DNA of 32,464 nt from Gammaproteobacteria bacterium (GCA_011051615.1 DRKU01000067.1:1-32464), one strand, 5' to 3'. Shown: positions 6,687 through 17,185, counted from the first letter of the stretch. The notes: generated from the letters alone by a model not told the origin. A program made the numbers and translations.

Positions 6687-8536
6687 TGGGCCTTGACCAG
6701 AAAGGCATCCATGACCTTGCGCGCGATGGGCGCCGCCACGGCACCGCCGCTGCCACCGTTTTCGACGATCACGGCCACCGCGATGCGTGGGTCTTCCACC
6801 GGCGCGAAGGCGATGAACAGGGCATGGTCGCGCAGGCGCTTCTGGATGTCCTCGGCAACGTATTCCTCGTCCTGCTTGATGCCGAAGACCTGCGCGGTGC
6901 CGGTCTTGCCGGCGATGGTGTAAGTCAGATTCACGTTGATCCTGCGTGCGGTGCCATAGATGGAGTGTACAACACGCTTCATGGAACGAATGATCAGGTC
7001 CCAGTTTTTCTGCTGATGAATTATGACAGGTTCGAACTGGCGCGGTTCCAGCGGGATCACATTTTCAGCGCCGGGATGCTGGATACTGCGTACCAGGGTT
7101 GGCCGCATGTGCCGGCCGCGACTGGCCAGGGTGGCAGTGGCCGAGGCCAGTTGCAGCGGGGTAGTCAGGGTAAAACCCTGGCCGATGCCGGTGATGAGCG
7201 TCTCGCCGTGGTACCAGCGCTGGTTGTAGGTGGCCTTCTTCCATTCTCGTGATGGCAGCAGGCCGGGCAGTTCACCACGGATGTCGATGCCCGTGCGCTG
7301 GCCGAGGCCGAAGCGCGACAGGTAGCTGTGGATGCGATCGATACCCAGCTCGAAGGCGAGGTCGTAGAAGTATACGTCGCAGGACTCGACGATGGCCCGA
7401 TCCAGGTCCACGTCGCCATGGCCGCCCTTTTTCCAGTCACGGTAGCGCCGTTCATCGTTCTTGAGCATGTACCAGCCGGGGCAGTTCACCTCGCGCTGGG
7501 GATCGGTGACCTTGAGCTCCAGCCCGGCGAGGCCCATGAAGGGCTTGATAGTGGAGCCGGGCGGGTACTGCCCCTGCAGGGCACGGTTGAACAGCGGGCG
7601 GTTGGGTGAATCGCGCAGGGCCTTGTAAGTGGTGCTGTCGAGCCCGTTGACGAACAGGTTGGGGTCGTAGGTCGGCATGCTGACCAGTGCCAGTACGGCG
7701 CCAGTGCGTGGATCGATGGCCACCAGGGCGCCGTTTTCCTCGCCAAAGGCCTGCTGCGCGGCCAGTTGCAGGCGTGCATCAAGATTGAGATACAGGGTCT
7801 GGCCGGGGACCGGCAGGGTGCGATCCATCTTGCGTAAAACGCGCGCCTGGGCATTGGTCTCGACGCGCTGGTGGCCGACCTGGCCGTGGAGGATATCCTC
7901 ATAGTATTTTTCAATGCCCACTTTGCCGATGTAGTGACTGCCCCTGTAGTTGGATGGATCGAGCGTACGCAATTCCTCGATGCTGATGCGACCCACGTAA
8001 CCCACCGCGTGCGCAGTGAGTTCACCCAGCGGATAATGACGCGCCAGGTCGGCATTGATAAACACGCCCGGCAGGCGGTGGCGGCGCGCGGCGATCCGCG
8101 CCACCTCCTCGTCGGTGAGACGAAAGCGCAGTGGTACACCTTCGAAGCGGTGCGTGACCTTGAGTTGCTCGTGGAAACGCGCCAGGTCCTCGTCGGTGAT
8201 GCGCACCAGTGTGGCCAGCTCAGCCAGCGTCTGCTCCATGTTCTCGACACGCTCGGGGACGATCTCGAGGCGGAAGCTGGGCAGGTTCTGCGCCAGCAGC
8301 ACGCCGTTGCGGTCATAGATCAGGCCGCGTGTGGGCACCAGCGGGCGGATGCTGACACGGTTGTTCTCCGACAGCGTGGTGTAGTGTTCGTGCTCGAGGA
8401 TCTGCAACTGGGCGAGGCGGCCCATCAGCACGCTGATCAGCAGCAGCACCACCACCCCGGCGACCAGCATGCGGCGGTTGAACAGCAGGGTCTCACGCAG
8501 GTGATCCTTGATCGGCAGTGGGTTGAGTCGCGCCAT
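6683..8536 (-). CDS. mrdA: Penicillin-binding protein 2 (elongation transpeptidase)
   Basis: Class B high-molecular-weight PBP that cross-links peptidoglycan in the elongasome and activates RodA. The 617-aa protein has a short cytoplasmic tail, one membrane anchor (about 22-42), a pedestal domain and a C-terminal transpeptidase domain. Active-site motifs are S328-T-I-K331 in PPGSTIKPF, S385-C-D387 and K544-T-G546 in AGKTGTAQVFG. The pedestal contains RGLIYDRNGVLLAQN (70-84), common to class B PBPs. It starts about 10 bp after the mreD stop and overlaps rodA. Confidence 0.97.
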   Translation of the reverse strand: MARLNPLPIKDHLRETLLFNRRMLVAGVVVLLLISVLMGRLAQLQILEHEHYTTLSENNRVSIRPLVPTRGLIYDRNGVLLAQNLPSFRLEIVPERVENMEQTLAELATLVRITDEDLARFHEQLKVTHRFEGVPLRFRLTDEEVARIAARRHRLPGVFINADLARHYPLGELTAHAVGYVGRISIEELRTLDPSNYRGSHYIGKVGIEKYYEDILHGQVGHQRVETNAQARVLRKMDRTLPVPGQTLYLNLDARLQLAAQQAFGEENGALVAIDPRTGAVLALVSMPTYDPNLFVNGLDSTTYKALRDSPNRPLFNRALQGQYPPGSTIKPFMGLAGLELKVTDPQREVNCPGWYMLKNDERRYRDWKKGGHGDVDLDRAIVESCDVYFYDLAFELGIDRIHSYLSRFGLGQRTGIDIRGELPGLLPSREWKKATYNQRWYHGETLITGIGQGFTLTTPLQLASATATLASRGRHMRPTLVRSIQHPGAENVIPLEPRQFEPVIIHQQKNWDLIIRSMKRVVHSIYGTARRINVNLTYTIAGKTGTAQVFGIKQDEEYVAEDIQKRLRDHALFIAFAPVEDPRIAVAVIVENGGSGGAVAAPIARKVMDAFLVKAQ

Positions 8537-8545
8537 GGCGAGCCG

Positions 8546-9034
8546 CTACTTCACCTGGTAGCGTCGGCGTACGAAACGCATGAACATGAACAGCCATGGC
8601 CAGACCAGTGCCGTGGTCAGGGTCGGCGCCAGGTTCGACCAGATGGTCGGTGCCGTTCCGGTAAGTCCGCGGATCCACAGCATGACAATGGAATAGATCA
8701 TCACCAGCAACAGCACCGTCAGGGCCTGCTGGCCGAGCGGAAAGACACGAATGCGTTGATGCAGCTTGATGGTGAGGAAGGCGACCAGCGCCATGGCCAT
8801 GGCATGCTGGCCGAGCAGGGTGCCCTGAGCCACGTCCACCATGAGACCGGCAAACCAGCCCAGCCCTACGCCGACGCGCTCGGGCAGGGCCATACACCAA
8901 TATATAAGCACCATGACCACCCACTCGGGGCGCAGCAGGCGCGCCCATTCGGGCAACGGCACCATCAGCAGGATCATGGCGGCGACGAAGGTGAAGAAGA
9001 TGATCCAGCCACCGCGATGGGTATGTGCTGTCAT
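8546..9034 (-). CDS. mreD: Rod shape-determining protein MreD
   Basis: Small inner-membrane protein of the elongasome that accompanies MreC. I place the start at 9034 (162 aa, MTAHTHRGGWIIFF), where the ATG overlaps the TGA of mreC; the track's longer version adds charged upstream sequence that does not look like MreD. The sequence has about five hydrophobic segments and the family-like GWFAGLMVDVAQGTLLGQHAM in the middle, with a basic C-terminal RRRYQVK. Sequence conservation in MreD is low, and the identification leans on topology, length and position between mreC and mrdA. Confidence 0.92.
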   Translation of the reverse strand: MTAHTHRGGWIIFFTFVAAMILLMVPLPEWARLLRPEWVVMVLIYWCMALPERVGVGLGWFAGLMVDVAQGTLLGQHAMAMALVAFLTIKLHQRIRVFPLGQQALTVLLLVMIYSIVMLWIRGLTGTAPTIWSNLAPTLTTALVWPWLFMFMRFVRRRYQVK

Positions 9035-9903
9035 GGCATCGCCTCCGCGTCGATGGTCGGGGCCTCGTCCGGTGCGCCGGGGACCTCGCGTTTCCACACC
9101 AGCAGCACCTGGCGACCGCGATCCAGGTCGGCCTGGGGCCGCGCGACGATGGTGGCAAACTGCAGGCTGGGATTGATATCCACCGACACCACTTCGGCCG
9201 CCGGGTAGCCCGCCGGGAAGACACCACCGAGCCCGGAGGTCACCAGCAGGTCGCCTTCCCTGATGTCGGCGTTGGTGGGCTGGAAGGGGATCTCCAGCAG
9301 ACCGTCGGCACCGGTGCCGATGGCGATGGCGCGCAGGCCGTTACGGTTCACCTGTACCGGCAGCGTATGGTTGGGATCGGTGATCAGCATGGCGACGCTG
9401 TTGAGGGCATCGGCCTGCACGATCTGGCCCATGACGCCCTTGGCATCGATGAGTGGCTGGCCGAGAAAGACGCCGTTGCGCGAACCCTTGTTGAGTGTCA
9501 CCAGGCGCCGGTAGGGATCCAGGTCCACGGAAATCAGCTCGGCCACCAGCACATGTTCGCCGACCTTGCGCGCCGACTTGAGCAACTGGCGCAGGCGCAC
9601 GTTTTCCGCCTCCAGCGAAGTGAACTTCTGCAACTTGGCCTTGAGCAGTTCGTTCTGCGTGCGCAGGATCTCGTTTTCCTTCTGCAGGCTGCTACGGCTG
9701 GTGAATTCGTCGGCAACCCAGTTGGAGAGGTCCCCCGGTACGGTGATGACGTATTGCAGGGGGTAGACCAGCAGCTTGAGGCTGGCACGGATGTGGTTGC
9801 CGTAGCGAGTCTGCTGGTCGAGGGTCATCAGACCCACGGACAGCAACATCAGCAGCAGCAGCCGCGTACCAATGGAAGGACCCTGGACGAAGAGAAGCTT
9901 AAT
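9031..9903 (-). CDS. mreC: Rod shape-determining protein MreC, probable AUU start
   Basis: Periplasmic scaffold of the elongasome: one N-terminal membrane helix, a coiled coil (roughly residues 70-105, LQKENEILRTQNELLKAKL) and a C-terminal beta domain (e.g. NSVAMLITDPNHTLPVQVNRNGLRAIA). The first ATG in frame is at 9849, in the middle of the membrane helix. Reading further upstream in the same frame gives IKLLFVQGPSIGTRLLLL, which aligns residue for residue with the usual MreC start (E. coli MKPIFSRGPS). The codon at the expected Met position is ATT (9903-9901). There is no ATG, GTG or TTG in frame there. I therefore annotate 290 aa from an AUU; a sequencing error or the shorter 272-aa form are the alternatives. 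Confidence 0.88.
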   Translation of the reverse strand: MKLLFVQGPSIGTRLLLLMLLSVGLMTLDQQTRYGNHIRASLKLLVYPLQYVITVPGDLSNWVADEFTSRSSLQKENEILRTQNELLKAKLQKFTSLEAENVRLRQLLKSARKVGEHVLVAELISVDLDPYRRLVTLNKGSRNGVFLGQPLIDAKGVMGQIVQADALNSVAMLITDPNHTLPVQVNRNGLRAIAIGTGADGLLEIPFQPTNADIREGDLLVTSGLGGVFPAGYPAAEVVSVDINPSLQFATIVARPQADLDRGRQVLLVWKREVPGAPDEAPTIDAEAMP

Positions 9904-9956
9904 AACGGCGCCCCGCGTGTGACGGCAAATACCGGCAACGGCCCGCCGTGTTCTGC

Positions 9957-11018
<1,062 letters not shown>

Positions 11019-11026
11019 TCAGGTCG

Positions 11027-11057
11027 TTGAAAGAGGGTGTGACTGCATTAGTATAAT
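11027..11057 (+). promoter_or_regulatory. Candidate promoter for gatCAB
   Basis: In the AT-rich gap between mreB and gatC, a perfect TATAAT lies at 11052-11057 on the plus strand with a TTGAAA at 11027-11032. The 19-bp spacing is longer than ideal. The same AT-rich block (11044-11085) must also hold the mreB promoter on the other strand, where TATACT (11055-11050) is a possible -10. Seen in sequence only. Confidence 0.45.
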
Positions 11058-11161
11058 AAATAAGGTGTAATTAAATAATACTACGGGCTTTTGAGCAAGA
11101 ACGCATCTGTGATACCGTTGCCATTTTTCGGCCCCCCGGCCCCGTGGAGACCTGCAGGCCC

Positions 11162-11449
11162 ATGTCACTGGAGAACAAAGACGTCCAACGCATTGCCCAC
11201 CTTGCCCGCCTGGCGGTGGATGAAGCGGCGATCCCCGATTATGCGCGTGATCTGGGTAATATTCTCGATCTGGTTGCCCAGATGGATGCCGTGGACACCG
11301 CGGGCGTGGAACCCATGGCCCATCCCATGGAAGTCAGCCAGCGCCTGCGCCCCGACGAGGTGACCGAAAGCGACCAGCGCGAGCGTTTTCAGAAGCTGGC
11401 GCCACAGGTGGAGAACGGCCTCTACCTGGTACCGCAGGTGATCGAATAG
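11162..11449 (+). CDS. gatC: Asp/Glu-tRNA(Asn/Gln) amidotransferase subunit GatC
   Basis: Small subunit of GatCAB, which converts Asp-tRNA(Asn) and/or Glu-tRNA(Gln) to the correctly charged amide forms; GatC wraps around and stabilises the GatA-GatB interface. The 95-aa product starting [17 protein letters not shown] fits the family; the track's start six codons earlier is unlikely. The conserved [16 protein letters not shown] region is at about 53-68, and the C terminus [19 protein letters not shown] is the standard ending. First gene of gatC-gatA-gatB. Confidence 0.96.
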   Translation: MSLENKDVQRIAHLARLAVDEAAIPDYARDLGNILDLVAQMDAVDTAGVEPMAHPMEVSQRLRPDEVTESDQRERFQKLAPQVENGLYLVPQVIE

Positions 11450-11503
11450 GCCTTTGGCGACAGAGACCACCGGCCGTAACACGTGATTCAGTCAGGACCC
11501 CAG

Positions 11504-12958
11504 ATGCACAACATGACCCTTGCCCAGCTGGCCGCCGCCCTGCAGGACGGCAGTTTTACCAGCGAGGAGCTGACTCGCCACCTGCTCGAACGGGCGCGTA
11601 GCCTCGATTGCCGGCTCAACAGCGTGGTGACCCTGGCCGAGGAAACGGCACTGGCCCAGGCGCGCGAGGCCGATGCCCGCCGTGCTGCCGGCGAGACCGG
11701 TCCCCTGCTCGGCATTCCGTTGATGCACAAGGATATCTTCTGCACCGACGGCGTGCGCACCAGCTGCGGATCGAAGATGCTCGACAATTTCATCGCACCC
11801 TACGATGCCACGGTGGTGGAAAAGCTCGCCGCCGCGGGCATGCCCATGCTGGCTAAGACCAACATGGACGAGTTCGCCATGGGTTCCAGCAACGAGACCA
11901 GTTTCTACGGTGCGGTGAAGAATCCCTGGCATACCGACACCGTCCCCGGCGGTTCTTCCGGCGGTTCGGCGGCGGCGGTGGCGGCGCGCATTACACCGGT
12001 TGCCACCGGCACTGACACCGGCGGCTCCATCCGCCAGCCGGCCTCGCTGTGCGGTGTCACCGGCCTCAAGCCCACCTACGGGCGGGTTTCGCGCTGGGGC
12101 ATGATTGCCTTTGCTTCCAGCCTCGACCAGGCCGGGCCGATCACGCGCACCGCCGAGGACGCGGCCCTGTTGCTCGGTGCCATGGCCGGTTTCGACCCGC
12201 GTGATTCCACCAGTCTCGATGAACCGGTGCCGGACTACAGCGCGACACTCGATGATGACATCCGTGGCCTGAAGATCGGCCTGCCAAAGGAATACTTCGG
12301 CGAGGGACTCGACAGTGAAGTGGGTGCGCGCGTGCAGGCCGCCATCGAGGAACTTACCCGCCTCGGTGCCGAGGTCAGTGAGATCAGCCTGCCCAACACC
12401 CACCTTGCGGTGCCAGCGTATTACGTGGTGGCGCCGGCGGAATGCTCGTCCAACCTGTCGCGTTTCGATGGCGTGCGCTTTGGTTATCGCTGCGACGATC
12501 CGCAGGATCTCGAAGATCTCTACAAGCGCAGCCGTGGTGAAGGTTTCGGCGACGAGGTCAAGCGCCGTATCATGGTGGGCACCTATGCCCTCTCGGCAGG
12601 CTATTACGATGCCTATTATCTCAAGGCACAGCAGATCCGGCGCCTGATCCGTGATGACTTCGTGCGCGCCTTCGAACAGGTAGACGTGATCATGGGACCC
12701 ACTTCACCCGAGGTCGCCTTCCGGCTCGGTGAGAAGACCGCCGATCCGGTCAGCATGTACCTGTCGGATATCTACACCATTGCCGTCAATCTCGCCGGCC
12801 TGCCGGGCATGTCGGTACCCTGCGGCTTTGCCCACGAGCTGCCGGTGGGTCTGCACATCATTGGTAACTATTTCGATGAAGCCCGCCTGCTGAATGTTGC
12901 CCACCGTTACCAGCAGGTGACGGACTGGCACGAGCGGATCCCTGCGGGATTCGAGTGA
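11504..12958 (+). CDS. gatA: Asp/Glu-tRNA(Asn/Gln) amidotransferase subunit GatA
   Basis: Amidase-signature subunit that hydrolyses glutamine and passes ammonia to GatB. I take the ATG at 11504 (484 aa) because an AGGA lies six bases upstream; the track's GTG at 11483 lacks this. The Ser-cisSer-Lys triad is visible: K76 in LMHKDIFC, S151 in [12 protein letters not shown] and S175 in [15 protein letters not shown]. The sequence [14 protein letters not shown] follows, as in bona fide GatA. The last codons and the TGA stop form part of a 7-nt tandem array (NNNCGAG) that continues into the intergenic region, so the extreme C terminus (GFE) may have been set by that repeat. Confidence 0.97.
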   Translation: MHNMTLAQLAAALQDGSFTSEELTRHLLERARSLDCRLNSVVTLAEETALAQAREADARRAAGETGPLLGIPLMHKDIFCTDGVRTSCGSKMLDNFIAPYDATVVEKLAAAGMPMLAKTNMDEFAMGSSNETSFYGAVKNPWHTDTVPGGSSGGSAAAVAARITPVATGTDTGGSIRQPASLCGVTGLKPTYGRVSRWGMIAFASSLDQAGPITRTAEDAALLLGAMAGFDPRDSTSLDEPVPDYSATLDDDIRGLKIGLPKEYFGEGLDSEVGARVQAAIEELTRLGAEVSEISLPNTHLAVPAYYVVAPAECSSNLSRFDGVRFGYRCDDPQDLEDLYKRSRGEGFGDEVKRRIMVGTYALSAGYYDAYYLKAQQIRRLIRDDFVRAFEQVDVIMGPTSPEVAFRLGEKTADPVSMYLSDIYTIAVNLAGLPGMSVPCGFAHELPVGLHIIGNYFDEARLLNVAHRYQQVTDWHERIPAGFE

Positions 12959-13129
12959 CGAGGCACGAGAGTCGAGTGGCGAGGAAAGGGTTTTTGACGC
13001 GTCGCCGCTTATGGAGTTAGTCAGAAAGAATCGTAAACGAAAATCGTAACGAGCAGCATGACGGCGTGATACCACGATATGCCTGCCGGGAAAATGTTTG
13101 TCTCGCTACTCGTTACTTGCAACTCGGTA
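12949..13129. repeat. Inverted pair of 7-nt tandem arrays between gatA and gatB
   Basis: Left array 12949-12983 consists of five units of NNNCGAG (ATTCGAG, TGACGAG, GCACGAG, AGTCGAG, TGGCGAG) and contains the gatA stop codon. Right array 13102-13129 consists of four units of the reverse type (CTCGCTA, CTCGTTA, CTTGCAA, CTCGGTA) and ends eight bases before the gatB ATG. Between them are 118 bp in which I see no gene and no clear promoter. The same layout occurs between moeB and prmC. Confidence 0.7.
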
Positions 13130-13136
13130 CTGTTTT

Positions 13137-14570
13137 ATGAATTGGGAACCGGTCATCGGCCTTGAGATCCACACCCAGCTTGCCACGCGCTCCAAGATCT
13201 TCTCCGGCGCATCGACGGCCTATGGCGCGGCGCCCAATACGCAGGCCTGCGCCATCGACCTCGGTCTGCCCGGTGTGCTGCCGGTGCTCAATGCCGAAGT
13301 GGTGAGCATGGCGATCAAGTTTGGCCTCGCCATCGAGGCGGACATCGCGCCGCGCTCGGTGTTCGCGCGCAAGAATTATTTCTATCCCGATCTGCCCAAG
13401 GGCTACCAGATCAGCCAGTACGAGCTGCCCATCGTCGGGCAGGGGCATATCGACATCGAGCTGGAGGACGGCACGCGCAAGCGCATCGGCGTGACCCGCG
13501 CACACCTCGAAGAAGACGCCGGCAAGTCCCTGCACGAAGATTTCCACGGTATGACCGGCATCGATCTCAACCGCGCCGGCACGCCCCTGCTGGAGATCGT
13601 CTCCGAACCGGATATGCGCTCGGCGGCCGAGGCGGTGGCCTACATGCGCAAGATCCATGCGCTGGTGCGCTACCTCGGTATCAGTGACGGCAACATGCAG
13701 GAAGGTTCCTTCCGTTGCGACGCCAATGTCTCGGTACGCCCGGCGGGCGAGGAAAAGCTGGGTACCCGCAGCGAGCTGAAGAACATCAACTCCTTCCGTT
13801 TCGTGGAACGCGCCATCAACATCGAGATCGAACGCCAGATCGAGATCCTTGAGTCCGGCGGCGAAGTGGTGCAGGAGACACGCCTCTACGATGCCGACCG
13901 CGATGAGACCCGTTCCATGCGTTCCAAGGAAGAAGCCATGGACTACCGCTACTTCCCGGATCCCGATCTGTTGCCGGTCGAGATCCACGCTGAGGATATC
14001 GAAAAAGTTCGTGCGAGCATGCCCGAGTTGCCGGACGCCAAACGGGAACGCTTCGTCAGCGAGTACAAGCTGTCCGTTGATGATGCCGCCTTCCTGACCC
14101 TGGCACGCGAGACCGCCGAATTCTACGAGGCCGTCGTTGCCGGCTGTGGTGACGCGCGGCTTGCCGCCAACTGGGTGCGCGGTGAACTGTTTGGCTATCT
14201 CAATCGTGAGAACCGGGACATCAGCGACAGCCCGGTGAGCGCGGCCATGCTGGGTACGTTGATCAGCCGTATTCAGGACAACACCATCTCCGGCAAGATC
14301 GCCAAGGAAGTGCTCGAGGCCATGTGGAACGGTGAAGGCGAGGTCGATGCCATCATCGAGGCGCGTGGCCTCAGGCAGATCACCGACACCGGCGCCATCG
14401 AGGCCGAGGTCGATCGCGTCATTGCCGAGAACCCCAAACAGGTGGAGCAGTACCGGGCCGGCAAGGACAAGCTGATGGGCTTCTTCGTCGGCCAGGTCAT
14501 GAAGGCCACACAGGGCAAGGCCAACCCGGCGCAGGTCAATGAGCTGATCAAAAAGAAACTCAGCGACTGA
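13137..14570 (+). CDS. gatB: Asp/Glu-tRNA(Asn/Gln) amidotransferase subunit GatB
   Basis: tRNA-binding and transamidation subunit of GatCAB: it phosphorylates the mischarged side chain and uses ammonia from GatA. The start at 13137 gives [26 protein letters not shown], the standard family N terminus, for 477 aa; the 13 upstream codons on the track come from the intergenic 7-nt repeat. Further family blocks are [40 protein letters not shown] and the C-terminal YqeY-like tail ending [16 protein letters not shown]. The ribosome site is poor because the sequence before the ATG is repeat-derived. Confidence 0.97.
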   Translation: MNWEPVIGLEIHTQLATRSKIFSGASTAYGAAPNTQACAIDLGLPGVLPVLNAEVVSMAIKFGLAIEADIAPRSVFARKNYFYPDLPKGYQISQYELPIVGQGHIDIELEDGTRKRIGVTRAHLEEDAGKSLHEDFHGMTGIDLNRAGTPLLEIVSEPDMRSAAEAVAYMRKIHALVRYLGISDGNMQEGSFRCDANVSVRPAGEEKLGTRSELKNINSFRFVERAINIEIERQIEILESGGEVVQETRLYDADRDETRSMRSKEEAMDYRYFPDPDLLPVEIHAEDIEKVRASMPELPDAKRERFVSEYKLSVDDAAFLTLARETAEFYEAVVAGCGDARLAANWVRGELFGYLNRENRDISDSPVSAAMLGTLISRIQDNTISGKIAKEVLEAMWNGEGEVDAIIEARGLRQITDTGAIEAEVDRVIAENPKQVEQYRAGKDKLMGFFVGQVMKATQGKANPAQVNELIKKKLSD

Positions 14571-14655
14571 GGCGTGGTCAAAACTTCAGCCTGTACCGTC
14601 TGGCCTCACCCCGGTCAGCGATGGCGCCATCACTGAACCGACACGGAGCGCAGCC

Positions 14656-15348
14656 ATGCACAAAGATCCCTCGACATTCCGGCGGCTGTGGAAGCAGTCC
14701 TTCCTGTTCCAGTTTGCCGTGCTGGCATTGTTCATTTCCAGTACACGCTCGGTGATCGCCGACTGGAACTATGTGCCCACCGGCTCCATGAAACCGACCA
14801 TCATCGAAGGCGATGCCGTGTTCGTCAACCGTATGGCCTATGATATTCGCCTGCCCTTCACCACGGTTTCGCTGTGGCACCGGGGTGATCCCGCGCGCGG
14901 CGATATTGTCATCCTCTATTCACCCGCCGATGGTCAGCGCCTGGTCAAGCGTGTCGTCGGCCTGCCGGGTGATACCCTGGCGCAGCGCAACGGTATCCTG
15001 AGCATCAACGGGCAACGCCTGTCCTACTTGCCGCGTGATGCCGAGCCGTTGCTGCCGGCAGGTGAGGCCGCCCGCCACCGTTTTCTCACCGAGTATCTGG
15101 GTGAACATTCCCATGCAGTAATGGTCGACCCGGCAGGCCGGCAACAGAGGGACTTTGGTCCCGTCGTTGTACCGGCTGCACACTATTTCGTCATGGGTGA
15201 CCATCGTGACAACAGTGCCGATTCGCGCTATTTCGGGTTCGTCGAGCGCAGCCTGATCCTCGGTCGTGCCAACGCGGTTCTCGTCTCACTGGATCCTGCG
15301 CACACCCTCTCCCCGCGTTGGTCGCGGTTCTTTTCGTCGCTACCGTGA
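14656..15348 (+). CDS. lepB: Signal peptidase I (S26 family)
   Basis: Membrane serine protease that removes signal peptides from exported proteins. The 230-aa product has one N-terminal hydrophobic segment (about 15-30), shorter than the two-helix E. coli LepB. The Ser-Lys dyad is clear: S44 in VPTGSMKPTI and K98 in LVKRVVGLPGD; box E, GDHRDNSADSRYFGFV, lies near residue 180. A GGAG sits seven bases before the ATG. It is 85 bp after gatB and 34 bp before hslO. Not placed beside lepA or rnc as in E. coli, so it could be a second copy; the symbol reflects family rather than proven orthology. Confidence 0.9.
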   Translation: MHKDPSTFRRLWKQSFLFQFAVLALFISSTRSVIADWNYVPTGSMKPTIIEGDAVFVNRMAYDIRLPFTTVSLWHRGDPARGDIVILYSPADGQRLVKRVVGLPGDTLAQRNGILSINGQRLSYLPRDAEPLLPAGEAARHRFLTEYLGEHSHAVMVDPAGRQQRDFGPVVVPAAHYFVMGDHRDNSADSRYFGFVERSLILGRANAVLVSLDPAHTLSPRWSRFFSSLP

Positions 15349-15382
15349 GCCCACGTTCTCACCTGTTCAGCACTTGTCCGGC

Positions 15383-16261
15383 ATGAATGACAATGATGTC
15401 CTGCGCCGCTTCCTGTTCGAGGCAGCCCCGGTTCGCGGTGTCAGCGTGCGCCTCGATGCCACCTGGCGCGCGGTGCTGATGCGCCATGATTACCCTCCGG
15501 CGATACGACAACTGCTCGGTGAACTGATGGCCGCCGTGGCGCTGCTGTCGGCAACGCTCAAGTTTGAAGGCCGGCTGGTGGCCCAGTTGCAGGGCCATGG
15601 TCCGGTGACCCTGCTGGTGGTGGAGGCTACCAGCCAGCGTACCTTGCGCGCCATCGCCCACTGGAACGAGGAACCGAAGCGCTACGATCTCGCCGCCATG
15701 CTGGGTGATGGCCGCCTGGTGATCACCGTTGAGCCTGAGGGGGGTGGCGAACGCTACCAGGGGATCGTCGAGCTGGCCGGCGATACCGTAGCCGAGACCA
15801 TGAGCAACTACCTCATGCAATCGGAGCAGCTTGGTACCCATGTGTGGCTGGCCGCCGACGATCAGCAGGCCGCTGGCCTGTTGATTCAGAAGCTGCCCAG
15901 TGATGCCACTGCCGAGGATGCGGATCTTTACAACCGCGTGGTGCACCTGGCCGAGACCATCACTGTGCCTGAGTTACTGGAACTGCCGGCCAGGGACCTG
16001 CTCAGGCGTCTGTTCCACGAGGAGGATGTGCGCCTGTTTGAAACCGAACCGGTCTGTTTTCGGTGTACCTGCAACCGTGATCGGGTGGCCAGCATGTTGC
16101 GCGCACTGGGCAGCGAGGAAGTCCACAGTATTTTGCTCGAACAGGACCGGGTGGAAGTGGCCTGCGAGTTCTGCAACCAGAAATATCGTTTCGACGCGGT
16201 GGATGTGGAGCAGTTGTTTGCCACCGACATGTCACCGGGCACGCCGGGAACGTTCCACTAG
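15383..16261 (+). CDS. hslO: Redox-regulated molecular chaperone Hsp33
   Basis: Cytosolic holdase chaperone switched on by oxidation. Starting at 15383 (MNDNDVLRRFLFE, 292 aa) gives the standard N terminus; the track extends 39 codons upstream into lepB. The C-terminal zinc redox switch is intact: CxC at 228-230 (in FRCTCNRDR) and CxxC at 261-264 (CEFC). An additional Cys225 gives CFRCTC. The middle contains SNYLMQSEQL, which is characteristic of the family. It ends 40 bp from the convergent TlpA-like gene. Confidence 0.96.
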   Translation: MNDNDVLRRFLFEAAPVRGVSVRLDATWRAVLMRHDYPPAIRQLLGELMAAVALLSATLKFEGRLVAQLQGHGPVTLLVVEATSQRTLRAIAHWNEEPKRYDLAAMLGDGRLVITVEPEGGGERYQGIVELAGDTVAETMSNYLMQSEQLGTHVWLAADDQQAAGLLIQKLPSDATAEDADLYNRVVHLAETITVPELLELPARDLLRRLFHEEDVRLFETEPVCFRCTCNRDRVASMLRALGSEEVHSILLEQDRVEVACEFCNQKYRFDAVDVEQLFATDMSPGTPGTFH

Positions 16262-16301
16262 ACGATCTGGTCTCCAGGAGCCCGGTTCCCGCCTGATCGC
16301 T

Positions 16302-16895
16302 CTAACGACAGTTGACCCCCGTGCGACGGATGGTATTCAGCAGCTCGTCCGAACGCCAGTCGCCTGCCCCGATCAGGCGGGCAACGATCAGACCATCGGG
16401 CCCGATCAGGTAGGTCGTTGGCAGGGCGCGGATCTCCCAGGCCCGGCGCAGGGCAAGGTTGTTGGCATGGATGACTGGCAGCGTGAGGCCATGTTCCTGT
16501 ACGAAGCGTTCCACTGGCCGGCTGTCACCGGGGTCGGCTGCCACCGTAACAATGCTCAACTGGCGGGGATCACAGGACGCCTGCAAGGCCTGCAGGGCTG
16601 GCAATTCCACAATACAGGGGCCACACCAGGTGGCCCAGAAATGCAGGAGCAGTGTTTGCCCACGATAGTCGTCGAGTCGCACCGGCCGGCCATGCAGATC
16701 GGCCTCCACGAACGTGGGTGCCAGACGGTGTTCGACGGGAAACTGCCAGCCCGGCGTCCTGCCTGCTCCTGCCGCCAGGGGACAGATCAACAGAACGGAA
16801 AGAATAAAAGGGCGCAATCCCCCCGGCGGCCAGATCAATGGCAGGGGGGCTGCGCAAGTACCCAACCAACGCGAGAGGATGTGGTTAGCGGGCAT
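16302..16895 (-). CDS. TlpA/ResA-like membrane-anchored thioredoxin
   Basis: Periplasm-facing thioredoxin-fold protein of the TlpA/ResA/AhpC-TSA class. I use the ATG at 16895 (197 aa), overlapping the stop of the upstream cytochrome gene. A hydrophobic anchor lies at about 27-45 (LRPFILSVLLICPLAAGAG). The active site is WATWCGPC at 88-94 with the cis-proline segment RALPTTYLIGPDG near 160. The domain begins with the usual FVEADLHGRPVRLDDYRGQTLLLHFWA. Such proteins reduce apocytochrome cysteines or copper-site thiols; its neighbours, a c-type cytochrome and a Cys/Met-rich outer-membrane protein, fit either role. The specific partner is unknown. Confidence 0.85.
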   Translation of the reverse strand: MPANHILSRWLGTCAAPLPLIWPPGGLRPFILSVLLICPLAAGAGRTPGWQFPVEHRLAPTFVEADLHGRPVRLDDYRGQTLLLHFWATWCGPCIVELPALQALQASCDPRQLSIVTVAADPGDSRPVERFVQEHGLTLPVIHANNLALRRAWEIRALPTTYLIGPDGLIVARLIGAGDWRSDELLNTIRRTGVNCR

Positions 16896-17163
16896 TTTGG
16901 GACAGGTAGGACAGGATACGCTGTCGCTCATCGTCACCGAGCGGCGCATGTCCACGCTCCTGCATACGTCTTTCCATCAGGGCCACCACATGCCGCCACT
17001 GCTGTGCGGTATGGCGTGCGGGGTGGGGAAGGGCATGGCAGGCGGAACAACGTGTATTGAATACCTGGCGTGTCTGCGCGTCTGTGGGAGGCATGCTCTG
17101 TTCCTGGGTGGCACAGGCAGAATTCAGGATGAGGGCAATCGTCGGCAGGATCAGTTTTCTCAT
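16885..17163 (-). CDS. Small monohaem c-type cytochrome lipoprotein
   Basis: A 92-aa protein starting at 17163, where GGAG lies seven bases upstream; the track start at 17259 is within the preceding gene. The N-terminal signal ends in LNSAC (C17), a plausible lipobox, so the protein should be lipid-anchored in the periplasm. The single haem motif is CSACH (39-43), preceded by a short helix (TDAQTRQVFNTR). Two methionines in VVALMERRMQERG are candidates for the distal haem ligand. Most similar in layout to small cytochrome c class I proteins used as electron carriers. Downstream of the outer-membrane protein by 22 bp and overlapping the TlpA-like gene by 11 bp, so the three are probably one transcript. 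Confidence 0.85.
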   Translation of the reverse strand: MRKLILPTIALILNSACATQEQSMPPTDAQTRQVFNTRCSACHALPHPARHTAQQWRHVVALMERRMQERGHAPLGDDERQRILSYLSQNAR

Positions 17164-17185
17164 GGCTGTCTCCGGTAATGTCTGT

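Noticed and set aside
7871-9208. 445-aa plus-strand ORF
   Set aside because: Runs antisense through mrdA, mreD and mreC; His/Gln-rich composition is typical of a GC-rich reverse-frame artefact.
12949-13129. CRISPR-like array
   Set aside because: Unit length is 7 nt with no spacers, and there are no cas genes in the window.
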